From the NCBI GenBank assembly GCA_015478945.1, contig JABUQX010022829.1, positions 7,501-28,860 of the forward strand: 21,360 nt of DNA. The letters run 5' to 3'. The notes beneath the pieces were generated by a model that was given only the letters and a program-made list of their open reading frames with translations, had not been told where the DNA came from and ran no database searches. The position numbers were made by a program, and so were the translations under genes. Below, piece by piece: positions 8,433-18,015 of the stretch (the first letter of the stretch is position 1; the number at the start of each line of letters is the position of its first letter). Origin of the DNA: Trachelipus rathkii (taxonomy: Eukaryota; Arthropoda; Malacostraca; Isopoda; Trachelipodidae).

Positions 8433-8584
8433 AATTTTTATGAATTTACGTTTGAATCTCTCTCCTCTTATGATATTAATCTTATATATTTCAAAATAAT
8501 GTCAACTCCTTTCCCTTACATTGACTGAATTGTTTGTCAATGAAATTGTCAACTATTTCAGCGAAAGCTCCAAAAAATATTTTG
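8433..8584 (+). repeat. 152-bp block identical to 17706-17857 (inverted)
   Basis: Base-by-base reading gives no mismatch or gap against the reverse complement of 17706-17857, whereas the sequence on either side diverges at once. The inner end of the block encodes ELFVNEIVNYFSESSKKYF on the plus strand (from about 8525), open in both arms, but most of the block is not obviously coding. After the block the two copies differ by several indels. Confidence 0.85.
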
Positions 8585-8640
8585 TCAAACTTCAGCAGCA
8601 TCGTGGACATAAGACATCAATAAAGTGTGGTACGTATTTT
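8521..8640 (+). pseudogene. Candidate coding fragment inside the 152-bp block, left copy
   Basis: A plus-strand frame reads MTELFVNEIVNYFSESSKKY then FVKLQQHRGHKTSIKCG before a poly-T tract. The right arm keeps the same frame through KKYF and then drifts (DAKLQTGRRGNRSQYKRKD). The remaining codons to 8766 are Phe from poly-T and are not real protein. The family is not recognised; a transposase or linked exon is possible but unproven. Confidence 0.25.
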
Positions 8641-8665
8641 ATGCTTTATTTTTTTTTTATTTTTT

Positions 8666-8701
<36 letters not shown>
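8641..8701 (+). repeat. Poly-T tract
   Basis: About 60 bases of nearly pure T. The mirrored site in the right arm (about 17575-17590) has only about 15 A residues, so the homopolymer length differs strongly between arms. Confidence 0.9.
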
Positions 8702-8707
<6 letters not shown>

Positions 8708-8890
8708 CCTCCACGCACCTTTTCCAATTTTTTTTTTCCTTTTTTGGTGGGATTCTTAGCTACTGAAGAAGGTATAAATTATTATGTTACTTATGTAACA
8801 ATGTTTCTATCATACGAACAAACTTAACTCTTTTTAATATTAATTTCCTCTCACTTGTGAAGAGTTTTCTTATCTTGTTAAATACAAGAG

Positions 8891-9261
8891 CTTTGGTCCA
8901 GCTTCACTCGGGAGATCACCTTTCCTCAACAAAGGATCTAGCAGATTTTGATTTTGATTTCTTTATCTAGATCTCTTCATGGAATCTATTATATTTTTGT
9001 CGTTCTTCGAGAATTCAGGTTATTTTTTACTTTCATTCTTCAACTGAAATGTGTTTTCCAGTTGAAAAGTTGAGAGCTTTATCTTAGAAGTTAAGAACAA
9101 AAATATTATGCATGCCATTAAACAAATCAAATTTCAATAAACTATCTTTTTTATTATTATTGTGCCCATAATTTCAAGATGAAGAACGCACAAACTTATC
9201 ATTTCCAGTAATCCTACAGATTCTTATATATAAAACCCCTCATCGAAAACCCTCATGTTTA
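8891..9261 (+). repeat. 371-bp block identical to 17023-17393 (inverted)
   Basis: Both copies are exactly 371 bp, and I find no mismatch on reading one against the reverse complement of the other. Identity starts at CTTTGGTCCAGC and ends at CCTCATGTTTA; immediately outside, the arms differ by substitutions and indels. All three forward frames have stops and no domain is visible, so protein-level selection does not explain the identity. Confidence 0.88.
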
Positions 9262-9720
9262 TTTTTTTTTATTCTATTTCAAAATTGTCAATATTTTCAA
9301 TATTTTAAAGAATTATAAAGAGCGAATTGTAAGGGTCCACTTTTCCATACTTTATGAAGCACATACAGAAGCATCACTGCAAACACATTTCTTATTTATC
9401 ATACAATAACGAATACAGTAAAATATTTTCAAACTGAAAATGCTTCTGCTGTTGCTGGCAAGAATTTTGCAATTCTTTAGTCCTTAACATCTGTAATAGA
9501 TCTTAATAACTATCTTGTTAAATTTGTCATCCAACAAATAATATAACACATTAAGTTAAGATCCTAACTGCTACTATCTTTCTTCCTTGTATCTTTTCTA
9601 TTTATTTTTTATTTTTTTTGCGCGTCTGAAGACTAATAACTTTAGACCTTTTCATGATTTTTACTCAAAATATTCATAATCAATTTATATAATTCTGACA
9701 CAGGTCAAAAAAAGTATTTG
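9262..9720. other. Diverged non-coding stretch, left arm
   Basis: Mirrored by about 16590-17022 with many single-base and short indels. Recognisable shared words include GGCAAGAATTTTGCAATTCT and TTTTACTCAAAATATTCAT. No gene is visible. Confidence 0.6.
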
Positions 9721-9769
9721 GGGTAGACGGTGACTTAAGTTTACTAGTCAAGATATCTACATTTCAAGG

Positions 9770-9960
9770 ATAAACGATAATGAAGAATGTATTCATATGA
9801 AGCACCGTTCCCGAATATTGAACTATCTTAAAGTAATGTCTACTATTGGACTCTGGGAGATCGCTACATTTTATAAGACAACAAGCTTTTCCGACCCATA
9901 TATACCCTCTATCCTAAGGTGAAGAAAGTCATAGAGCATTAATAAACGAAATACGCGTTG
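9770..9960 (+). pseudogene. Candidate decayed exon of unknown protein, left copy
   Basis: Left-arm partner of 16364-16543. The frame reads MYSYEAPFPNIELS and then hits a stop. The DNA later matches again at CCTAAGGTGAAG and TACGCGTTGTGAA. The copy is clearly more damaged than the right one. Confidence 0.28.
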
Positions 9961-10130
9961 TGAATGATTGAACCTGCGTATATCGATATCCTCTGTGCCA
10001 ATTGGTTATATTCTGAGGACCCATTTGTGTTAACTATGAATTATTAGAATGGTTGTTCGATATCGCATCGCCTAATTTTCTTGCATGATAGCGCATAGTA
10101 TTGATGCCTTTTTAGAATGGGGGAAATTGA

Positions 10131-12332
10131 CAGCCGGTTTCACACTAAATTTGAATTTGAATTCTGACTTTCCCTCTTGACCTAAATTCCCGCAAATTTT
10201 TCTCCTGACCAGCGTTGGTTGTATTTTTGCATTAAATATTTATTAATCCATTAATTGCAAGGAAATATTTTTTACTGAGTTCATACATTAAAATTATTGA
10301 AAATTGTAATTAGGTCTTACATGTCATCATGGATCGATTTTAAAAATTTTTGTTTTTTTTTTAGTAATGCCCGTCCTTTATACCTTCCCCATAGCCCGTC
10401 AACGCACTTCCTTTTTTTTTTTTCCAAATAGTTAAACAGTTTTATTTATACAAAAAGATAAATATTAATAGCTTACATAATACCATAGTATATAACGTCC
10501 ACTGTGATTACAAAAGTTCTAAATGGGGAGATTTAGGTTACTTTTCTCTCAAGCACTCTGATATTTTGATTAATCTGCAGATATTGTCATACCTTTCAGT
10601 TTTTAACATCTTCTCTGCTCTTCAAGTTATAGATCTGTATGGATAATTTTTTCTCAACCTTTTTATTTCTTCTTTTTGGTTCTGCTTTTGACTCTTTCGA
10701 GTATGTTCTATTCATATCTCCTATGGCACTCTTCAGTTTGTTCAACATTTTTTGAGTGATATGAACTTTATGAATACTTTCATGAGAACTTCTTAAGCAT
10801 TGTGCACTGTTCTTTGAGAAATCAGACTATGTTCTTTGAAAGATCTCCACTAAAATTGCTTAATTTATCAGAAAACCCGCCTTTCCAACGGTTTGCATTT
10901 CCATGCAAAATAGTCCTAATTAAATACCTCTGCCACAATTCCACATAACATTGAAATTCCCAGGTACTCATAGAAGAAAAACTAATCAATTGTCTCTTTA
11001 GCAGCGGACAATCACCTTCCAAAAATTTTTTGAATTTTAATCAAGGGTAGAATGAGCTTTCACTGCAAGTAGAGTGTATTGTTGCTTTTGCTTTCAGAAA
11101 AATAAGGGAGCATTCCATGGTTAAGTCAATATTTACATTTCATGCGGTCCCATTTTTAAAAATTGATAAAGCTACCACACGTATCGGAAACATTAATTTA
11201 AATGTTTCCCCGTATATCTGCAACATTGAGTGTTAACTCAGACATTTTTACTCATACACCCGACCTTATAATGCCCATAAGGTAATTGTCAGATCTTGTA
11301 ACGATATCGTTTTAATGAAAAAATAAATGCAAAGCTGATTGAATAAACTGGTTTTGGTTGGTTAGCTTAATTAGAACATTGCAGGGTCATTTACAATGCG
11401 GCTTGTTGAGTATGAAGTTAGAAGTTGACTGGAATGCATAGATTTCATGCACCTACACCTATCACTAATTATGTTGTATTAATTGGAAAGGTAAGCTCGG
11501 ACATGTTTTTCACAATGATGGTTGAATCCTGCTGATGTTGTGATTAAATCTTCAATAGTCTTCCCCTCTGAATTGAAACTTTAAGCCTTGGCGTCCTATG
11601 TTGATAGATCAATAGTTGTTTTTTTTTCACTATACTTTAACAGTATGCCTTGTAACTATCAGGTCCTTTACCAATCACCTGATAAACTGTGGTTCTAGTT
11701 TGAGACCGTCCACCAACTGGTCGTTTAAAGATGGTTTTTTCTGTTTGAATCATTTTATAATGAATATAATAACTAATTTAAATTTTACAAATATATCCAA
11801 CAATCACTTCGACAAACCTCAAAAAAAAAAAAAAAATAAACCCCGTCACAAAAGTATAATCCCTAAAAAGAAAAAAGATATAGATACAGATTAAGGTCAA
11901 TAAGTCCCTATAACAGTCTAAAAATCACATCCATATATCAATCACCTTCAATTGAAAGGATGAACTTGTAACAACCGATAAGAAAAGAATTGATGGAACA
12001 GCAGAAAGACGAAAGGAGGATAATAGGAAAATAAACAGATGAAGTATATGGATGCAATTCTGCATTTCCTCGCCATGTCCTTTTCATTCACTTATCCAAT
12101 ACTAATTCTCTTATTCCACAATTATACAGTAAGGGAAAAAAATATATCAATAAAATATTTAAGTTGGTCCATGGTATTGATTCTATCAACTATGCTTTGA
12201 AATTTAAAATTTCCCTTGACTTTTTTTGGGATTTCCGCTAACTTTTCCAGCATATCTTAAATATCGTTCTCCTGCCTGACTTTCCTGATAAGTTTTTTTT
12301 CCGCTTGACTATCCAGAAAGTGTGATACCCTG
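10131..12332 (+). mobile_element. 2.2-kb element with CAGGGT inverted ends, left copy
   Basis: The left end reads CAGCCGGTTTCACACTAAAT, and the right end, reverse complemented from 12332, reads CAGGGTATCACACTTTCTGG. The termini are inverted with the consensus CAGGGTtCACAC. The same 6 bp, AATTGA, immediately abuts both ends (10125-10130 and 12333-12338), a plausible short target duplication. Subterminal regions carry repeated GAAAGTCAGG/GACTTTCC words. CAGGG ends are often hAT, but hAT usually makes 8-bp duplications, so the superfamily is uncertain. The right-arm partner is 14061-16213. Confidence 0.6.
10822..11022 (-). pseudogene. Candidate transposase-like remnant inside the CAGGGT element, left copy
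   Basis: A 66-codon minus-strand frame with MEGDCPLLKRQLIS, MSTWEFQCYVELWQRYLI and RTILHGNANRWKGGF. In the right arm (about 15385-15530, plus) the same frame is recognisable as LWQ, RTDILLHGNA and WKEVSN between stops. Shared wording in both copies suggests an ancestral coding region of this element. I cannot tie it to a named family. The rest of the element, 10131-10820 and 11023-12330, shows only short broken frames. Confidence 0.3.
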
Positions 12333-12396
12333 AATTGATTAGAAACGGTGTTGTGAAGTGACTATACCTTATATGTATAAAACACAAACAAAAAAA

Positions 12397-12655
12397 CAAA
12401 ATATATAATTATATACTTATATATATAATAATCATATATCATATATATATATATATATATATAATAATATATATAATATAATATATATATAATAATATAT
12501 ATATATAATATTATATCATATATATATATATATATATATATATACTATATGATATATATATATATATATATTATAGATATATATATATACATACTATATA
12601 TATAGTTATTTATATATATATCCTTAGTTATATATTATTATATATTATATATTAC
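12397..12655. repeat. (AT)n microsatellite block, left arm
   Basis: About 260 bp of TA-rich imperfect repeat between the CAGGGT element and the hAT transposase remnant, mirrored by 13765-14008. Confidence 0.93.
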
Positions 12656-12676
12656 ATTTTTTCTGTAAAGCAGTTG

Positions 12677-13198
12677 TTCAGGACTCGTTGGATATATGAG
12701 TTTATACATTGTTGAGAGGATGAGAAAAATAAATGAACTTGTCTGGCCGTTATGCTTCGACCAACAAAAAGATGAAGGGCTTGACAGGTGATGATAATAC
12801 GAATTTAGGTAATTAATTGTATTACTCATCTTAAACTGTTTGTTGAAAGGTAACTAAGACTATTAGCTATCAGAATAATTCTTGTTTGTCTGACCTGCGA
12901 TTCCTCTATGTCTGCAAAGAATAAAGCTGTGCTAAATCTGCTATTAAAAAGTAAGGGACTTTCAAAGATGAACAGAAACACTCATGTTGGAGATAGATAT
13001 AGATTTCAAAATCAGCAAAACGATGACGCATGTACAATAGCACCTTTTCTGGATCCTAGATACATAACCAAATTTCTTGAACCACGGTTTTCACAGAGGG
13101 TTAAAATTTTTTAGTATTGATGACTATGTGAATGAAAACATCGCTGCTAGAAGCCAAAATGACGTTCATGGATTCAGCAATGGTTTCCCTAACAGATG
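12677..13198 (+). pseudogene. hAT-type transposase C-terminal-half remnant, left copy
   Basis: hAT transposases cut and paste DNA using an RNase H-like catalytic fold. After a TTCAG acceptor, the plus strand encodes TRW at 12683-12691, then, after a frameshift, ERMRKINELVWPLCFDQQKD to 12787, followed by GTGATG (donor-like). TRW followed by a Met-Leu-x-Arg-like helix is a hAT landmark. The frame 12908-13114 contains DRYRFQNQQNDDACTIAPFL, then DPRYITKFLEPRFSQRV; LDPRY-KTKF is another hAT landmark, at 13049-13072. A one-base homopolymer slip near 13112 leads on to IDDYVNENIAARSQ. No BED finger, catalytic context or C-terminal dimerisation region is visible; the palindrome centre cuts it off. Confidence 0.6.
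12746..12798 (+). repeat. 53-bp block identical to 13602-13654 (inverted)
   Basis: Identity begins at GCCGTTATGCTTCGACC and ends at GGTGATGATAAT, crossing the putative exon-intron boundary at 12787/12788. Flanks differ sharply; the right copy has an inserted G- and T-rich piece next to it. Confidence 0.85.
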
Positions 13199-13278
13199 GT
13201 AATTGTTTCTCTCTCCTGCTGGTCTTTTTGCTTTTTTATTGGCTGTGTGATTATTTCTGCCTTATGCGCGTTTCTATA
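13129..13278. other. Palindrome centre: unpaired spacer of about 150 bp
   Basis: The arms stop matching after GATGACTATG (13119-13128) on the left and CATAGTCATC (13279-13288) on the right; I see no convincing pairing of the roughly 150 bp between them. The first part, to about 13198, may continue the left hAT transposase remnant (IDDYVNENIAARSQNDVHG after one homopolymer frameshift near 13112), followed by GATGGTAATT, a possible splice donor. The pyrimidine-rich remainder has no recognised content. Confidence 0.75.
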
Positions 13279-13735
13279 CATAGTCATCATAAATATAATT
13301 CTACCCTCTGTGAAACCGTGATTCAAGAAATTTGGTTTTGTATGTAGGATTTAGATAAGTTGCTATTGTACATGCGTGCATCGTTTTCAGAGTTTGAAAT
13401 CATTATCTATCTTCAGCATGTAGTGTTTCTGTCCATCTTGAGAAGTCCTCCTACTTTTAATAGCAGTATTTTAGGCACCAGCTTTCATCAGCCTCTTGGC
13501 AACTAGAGGAATCGCGTAGACAAACAAGAATCTTCTGAGCTAATAGTCTTAGTTACTTTTCACACACGTTAAGATGAGAATAAATTAATAATTTGGAATT
13601 CATTATCATCACCTGTCAAGCCCTTCATCTTTTTGTTGGTCGAAGCATAACGGCAAAGGCAAGGGTCAGGGTGGGTTTTTTTTTCATTTATTTTTTTCTC
13701 ATCCATCTCAACAATGTATCAAACTACTTATATAC
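13279..13735 (-). pseudogene. hAT-type transposase remnant, right copy
   Basis: Mirror partner of the left remnant. On the minus strand, 13363-13316 encodes ATYLNPTYKTKFLESR, in codon-for-codon register with APFLDPRYITKFLEPR of the left copy. Here the Asp and Arg of LDPRY are replaced by Asn and Thr, while the usual Lys (YK) is kept. A 53-bp stretch at 13602-13654 is identical to 12746-12798 and spans the end of the preceding exon and the start of its intron. Frameshifts and stops make this copy non-functional too. Confidence 0.55.
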
Positions 13736-13764
13736 AATTAGTTACTTCTGTCTTCTACGAAAAT

Positions 13765-13839
13765 TTATATATATATATTATAATATTAATATCTATATAT
13801 ATTATATCATATATATATATATATATATAATATATATAT

Positions 13840-13885
<46 letters not shown>

Positions 13886-14008
13886 TATATATATATAATA
13901 TATATTATATATAAATATATATAAATATATAGTATATATATATATTTTAGTATATAATATATATATATATATATATATCTATATTATATTCTATATATTA
14001 TATATCTG
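13765..14008. repeat. (AT)n microsatellite block, right arm
   Basis: Mirror partner of 12397-12655, similar in length but different in fine structure. Confidence 0.93.
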
Positions 14009-14060
14009 TACAAATTTAGGTGTAGTGCAACACTACCAGCACACCGTTTTCCTAATAATT

Positions 14061-16213
14061 CAGGGTCTAACCCTTCTCGGAAAGTCAGGGAAGAAAAATT
14101 GAATCAGGGAAAGTCATGGGAATAAGTTTTAAGATATTGCCTGAACAGTCCCAGGGAAATCCCAAAAAAGCAGGGAATATTTTTGAATTTCACCAAACAT
14201 ATTATTGAATATCCATGCGACCAAGGGTTAATATTTTTGATGGATAGTTGTTTATTCCTTACTGTATTATATACTGTGGATACACAGCTGGCATTGAGTT
14301 AATGAATGAAAAGGATTGGGCGACGGAATGACATTCTGCATACATATTCTAACGTTACTATCCTGGCTTTCATATTCTATTTTTTAGTGTCACTATTATC
14401 CTACTATTTTCTTCCTATGTCGTTCGTGAGGTTGTCCATAGTTCATCTGTTCCTAATTGAGCGGTCGATTTGGTATAATGGATGGTGGGTGTTAGAGCTT
14501 GTATGACTATGAACTTAATCTGTTTATATCATTTTCTTTTTAGGGATTTATACTTTTTGAGGTGGTTTTTTTTTTTTTTTGTTTTTTTTGAGGTTTTGTC
14601 GAAGTGATTTTGGATTTTTGTGCAATTGAAGGTATTTATCTACTTTTATTTATAGAAATGGAATTCTAAACAAAAAAACTATGCTTTACAACGAACGCAG
14701 CTGGTATGGGAACGTCAAACTGTAAACCCACAGTTTATCACAGTGTTGGGTAAGCTGCTAGTTCCAAGCCACTACTGGTAAAGTTATGTAAAATAAACTT
14801 TTGATTCTTCTTACATATGGACCCAAGCTAAAGTTCCAACATTCAAGAGGAAACTCATTGAATTTAATTCAAAACTCAGTCAGGATCACCATCATTGAAA
14901 AACATTTTCGTTTACGTGTTCCAATAATACAAATTATTAGTGAAAGTGTGTGCACTGACAATTATGCCATTCCATCAACTTCTAATCATAACTCAAGCCG
15001 ATTGGGGTAAATGACCCTGGGTGTTCTATTAATAACCAACCAAAACAAGTTTATCAATTTCAGTTCTCTAATTTTTTTTTCATTAAATATATACGTTACA
15101 TAGTATCTCTGAAATACTATGGGCATTTAAAGGTGGTGGATGATTAAAATGGTCTTTAAACTCATGGTGAGATATACGGGGAAAGAACATTATAAATTGA
15201 ATGTGTTCCAGATTTTAGTACTGCTTTAAATTTTTAAAATGGGGCCTGATGAAATGTAAATAATGATTTAACTCTGTAATCTGCTCGTTCTCACTCTACT
15301 CGTCGCAGTAACGCTCTAACTTTGGCAGTGAAGCTCATTACTATCTCCTTGAAAGTCAAAATTCAAAATTTTTGGATGGTGATTGTCTTTTCTAAATGTA
15401 TATCTTGATTAGTTTTTTTCTTCTATAGTACCTTGGGAATCAATGTTTTGTGAGATTGTGGCAAATTATTAATATTAGGACTGATATTCTTTTGCATGGA
15501 AATGCAACGTGGAAGGAGGTTTCTAATTAAAATTTAATAATCAAATTATTATCATTAACTAAATGATTGGAGAGTAGAAACAATACTTAAACTTGTTGAA
15601 AGAATTATTGCTTATAAAAATAACACTTAAAAGTATAAAACAGTAATGAATATTCTCACCACAAGGTAATAAAAACATGTAACATATAGTTATCATCAAT
15701 TTAGGCTACCTCTAAAAAAATTAAACTACGTAGATATTTAGACCTTTTCTCAGCAGAAACTATTATATTTATAAAGAAAATTACTGACCTGAAGTGGTTG
15801 CTTATAAACATCAAAAATTTCAGATCCTAAATGTAAAGACATTGACCCATCTGACCATCGGACTAACTTTGTATTACTTTCTTTACACACATTCCCTTCT
15901 TTGTCGAAAATTGATCGCCAGCGAATCGTGTTTTCAACCTTTAACTTAAGTCTGCAAAATAAATATCAAAGTTTATTTATGTCTTCTCCAAAAATTAATA
16001 ATTAAAAATATTACCAATTATCATAATAAAATAATTTATAGATTTACTTTTCAATAATTTAATGTATGAACTGAGTAAATAGGTTCAATAATGATTATAT
16101 ATGATATTTCTGATATGGCCAAAACAATTAACGAACACGCTGTCGGGAAAAATTGCGAGAGTTTGTCAGGAAAGTCCAGGGATTCCAATTCAAATTTTTC
16201 AGTGTGAACCCTG
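14061..16213 (-). mobile_element. 2.2-kb element with CAGGGT inverted ends, right copy
   Basis: Plus-strand start CAGGGTCTAACCCTTCTCGG; the opposite end, read on the minus strand from 16213, is CAGGGTTCACACTGAAAAAT. Flanks are TAATAATT before 14061 and TAATTCAA after 16213, sharing only a weak AATT. Subterminal words GGAAAGTCAGGGAA occur near 14080-14115, and CTTTCCTGAC (minus) near 16170. The interior matches the left copy with heavy indel divergence. Confidence 0.58.
15375..15535 (+). pseudogene. Candidate transposase-like remnant, right copy
   Basis: Partner of 10822-11022. The plus strand reads LWQIINIRTDILLHGNATWK then EVSN and a stop. An upstream stop at about 15400 and an indel break the frame. 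It lies within the CAGGGT element on the corresponding strand. Confidence 0.28.
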
Positions 16214-16363
16214 TAATTCAAAGTTAACAGCTTATACATACCTCAATACCAATTAGTAATACGTCCAGTTTCTTTAACTTCATTAGCTGATGGTTTAATC
16301 ACAATGGGCCTCAGAGACTATGATCCATGTGCGACAGAGATATCGTATACATGCATGTCTGCT
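16214..16363. other. Short non-coding stretch between element and candidate exon, right arm
   Basis: Mirrored by about 9961-10130 with moderate divergence (shared words include GCGACAGAGATATCGTATAC against GATATCGCATCGCC). No feature is recognised. Confidence 0.5.
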
Positions 16364-16543
16364 TCACAACGTATTTTTTTGTATTAAGTGCTTTATGATC
16401 TTCACCTTAGGGTAGAGCGGTTTTGGTCGAACAGCTTTTGTCTCTATTAGCTGAATTCCATATCCGATATGTACCTTACTTGGTAGTTTCATGATTCGGG
16501 ACGGCGCCTCATAATAAACACGTTTGTCATATGCGTTTAATCT
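16364..16543 (-). pseudogene. Candidate decayed exon of unknown protein, right copy
   Basis: A 59-codon open stretch without its own early ATG reads LNAYDKRVYYEAPSRIMK, then LPSKVHIGYGIQLIETK and AVRPKPLYPKVKIIKHLIQ, ending in a stop at 16364. Composition and codon pattern look like real protein. The left-arm mirror (about 9780-9960, plus) shares YEAP and YPKVKK but is broken by indels and a stop. CCTAAGGTGAAG inside it could be a donor site, shared by both arms. I do not recognise the family. Confidence 0.35.
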
Positions 16544-16563
16544 TTAATGTATGATGGTTTTGA

Positions 16564-17022
16564 CTAGTAAAAATTAAGTTTAGTTACCCCAATATTTTTT
16601 GCCTGTGTCAGAATTTATAAATTGATTATGAATATTTTGAGTAAAAATCATGAAAAGTCTAAAGCTTATTTCTTCAGACGGCAAAAAAAAAAAAAAATAA
16701 ATAAAAAGAAAGGAAGAAAGATAGTAGATTAGATCTTAACTTTGTGTCATATTAATTTGTGATGACAAATTTAAAAGATTTTATTAAGACTATTACAGAT
16801 TTAAGGACTAAAGAATTGCAAAATTCTTGCCAGCAACAGCAACACAATAATTTCAGTTTGAAATATTTTACTGGATATTCGTTATTGATGATAATAAGAA
16901 TGTGTTTGCAGCTGATGTTCTGTATTGCTTTCCATAAAGTGTTGAAGTGACCCTTACAATTCGCTCTTATAATTCTTTAAAATACTGAAAAGTATTGAAA
17001 TTTTGAAATTCAACTAACAAAC
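16564..17022. other. Diverged non-coding stretch, right arm
   Basis: Partner of 9262-9720. It holds a 15-base poly-A near 16685 and a 63-codon plus-strand frame (16759-16950) that is not preserved in the left arm, where frequent indels interrupt it. No gene is called. Confidence 0.55.
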
Positions 17023-17393
17023 TAAACATGAGGGTTTTCGATGAGGGGTTTTATATATAAGAATCTGTAGGATTACTGGAAATGATAAGTTTGTGCGTTC
17101 TTCATCTTGAAATTATGGGCACAATAATAATAAAAAAGATAGTTTATTGAAATTTGATTTGTTTAATGGCATGCATAATATTTTTGTTCTTAACTTCTAA
17201 GATAAAGCTCTCAACTTTTCAACTGGAAAACACATTTCAGTTGAAGAATGAAAGTAAAAAATAACCTGAATTCTCGAAGAACGACAAAAATATAATAGAT
17301 TCCATGAAGAGATCTAGATAAAGAAATCAAAATCAAAATCTGCTAGATCCTTTGTTGAGGAAAGGTGATCTCCCGAGTGAAGCTGGACCAAAG
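17023..17393 (-). repeat. Right copy of the 371-bp identical block
   Basis: Perfect reverse-complement partner of 8891-9261, separated from it by about 7.8 kb. It contains no recognised gene. Edges are sharp on both sides. Confidence 0.88.
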
Positions 17394-17705
17394 CCTCTTT
17401 ATTTAACAATAGAAACTCTTCAAAGTGAGAGGAAAATTAATATTAAAAGAGTTAAGTTTGTTCGACTGATGAAACATTTTACCATAAGCTAACAAATATA
17501 TCCTTCTTTTATAGCTAAGACATCCCACCCAAAAAGGGAAAAACAAATCTGAAATGGTGCGTGGATTGTTAAAATAAAAAAAAAAAATAAAACAAAATTT
17601 AAATAAATTAGCAATTAAAAAATAAAAAGATATTGAACATAAATAAAATATCCTTCCTTTTATATTGGCTTCTGTTTCCACGCCTGCCTGTCTGAAGTTT
17701 TGCAT

Positions 17706-17857
17706 CAAAATATTTTTTGGAGCTTTCGCTGAAATAGTTGACAATTTCATTGACAAACAATTCAGTCAATGTAAGGGAAAGGAGTTGACATTATTTTGAA
17801 ATATATAAGATTAATATCATAAGAGGAGAGAGATTCAAACGTAAATTCATAAAAATT
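17706..17857 (-). repeat. Right copy of the 152-bp identical block
   Basis: Perfect reverse-complement partner of 8433-8584. A 117-codon minus-strand frame (17756-17403) starts inside it but in a different frame from the ELFVNEIV reading. It runs through A/T-rich filler and into the region between blocks, so I do not call it a gene. Confidence 0.85.
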
Positions 17858-18015
17858 ATAATTCCTAGCAGTATGACAACTTTATTCAAAGACATTGAAG
17901 CTCAGACATGAATCCAAAGCAAAACTCAAACGACGCCCGTCGAACCCGATATCATACTGGTTAAAACTTATCAAATAAAATCGTGTTCCAGTACTAAAAA
18001 TCATTACTTAGGCAT

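Larger units (their letters stand above)
4985..13128 (+). repeat. Left arm of a giant imperfect palindrome (at least 8.1 kb)
   Basis: Landmarks along this interval recur as reverse complements, in mirrored order, in 13279-21360. Paired positions sum to about 26,260-26,410. Examples are GTAAGTACACAG (minus) at 5092 with 21248; GGTCCTGCC at 6326 with 19971; GATGCAAAGCGAGTTTGGTC at about 7081 with 19175; CTTTGGTCCAGC at 8891 with 17393; the 53-bp block at 12746 with 13654; and GATGACTATG at 13119 with 13288. Small changes in the sum reflect indels and different (AT)n lengths. The left limit given is only the point that mirrors the window's right edge. Confidence 0.93.

Noticed and set aside
11616..11894. 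92-codon plus-strand open frame in the CAGGGT element
   Set aside because: It ends in lysine runs from poly-A and is interrupted in the right copy; the mirrored DNA matches but the frame does not.
14801..15010. 69-codon plus-strand open frame in the right CAGGGT element
   Set aside because: The left copy matches at DNA level with words such as LKFQ, but stops and shifts break it immediately, so evidence is too weak to list as a gene.
17403..17756. 117-codon minus-strand open frame
   Set aside because: It starts in the 152-bp block in a different frame from the one kept open in both arms, and the rest is Phe/Leu/Lys-rich filler broken in the left arm.
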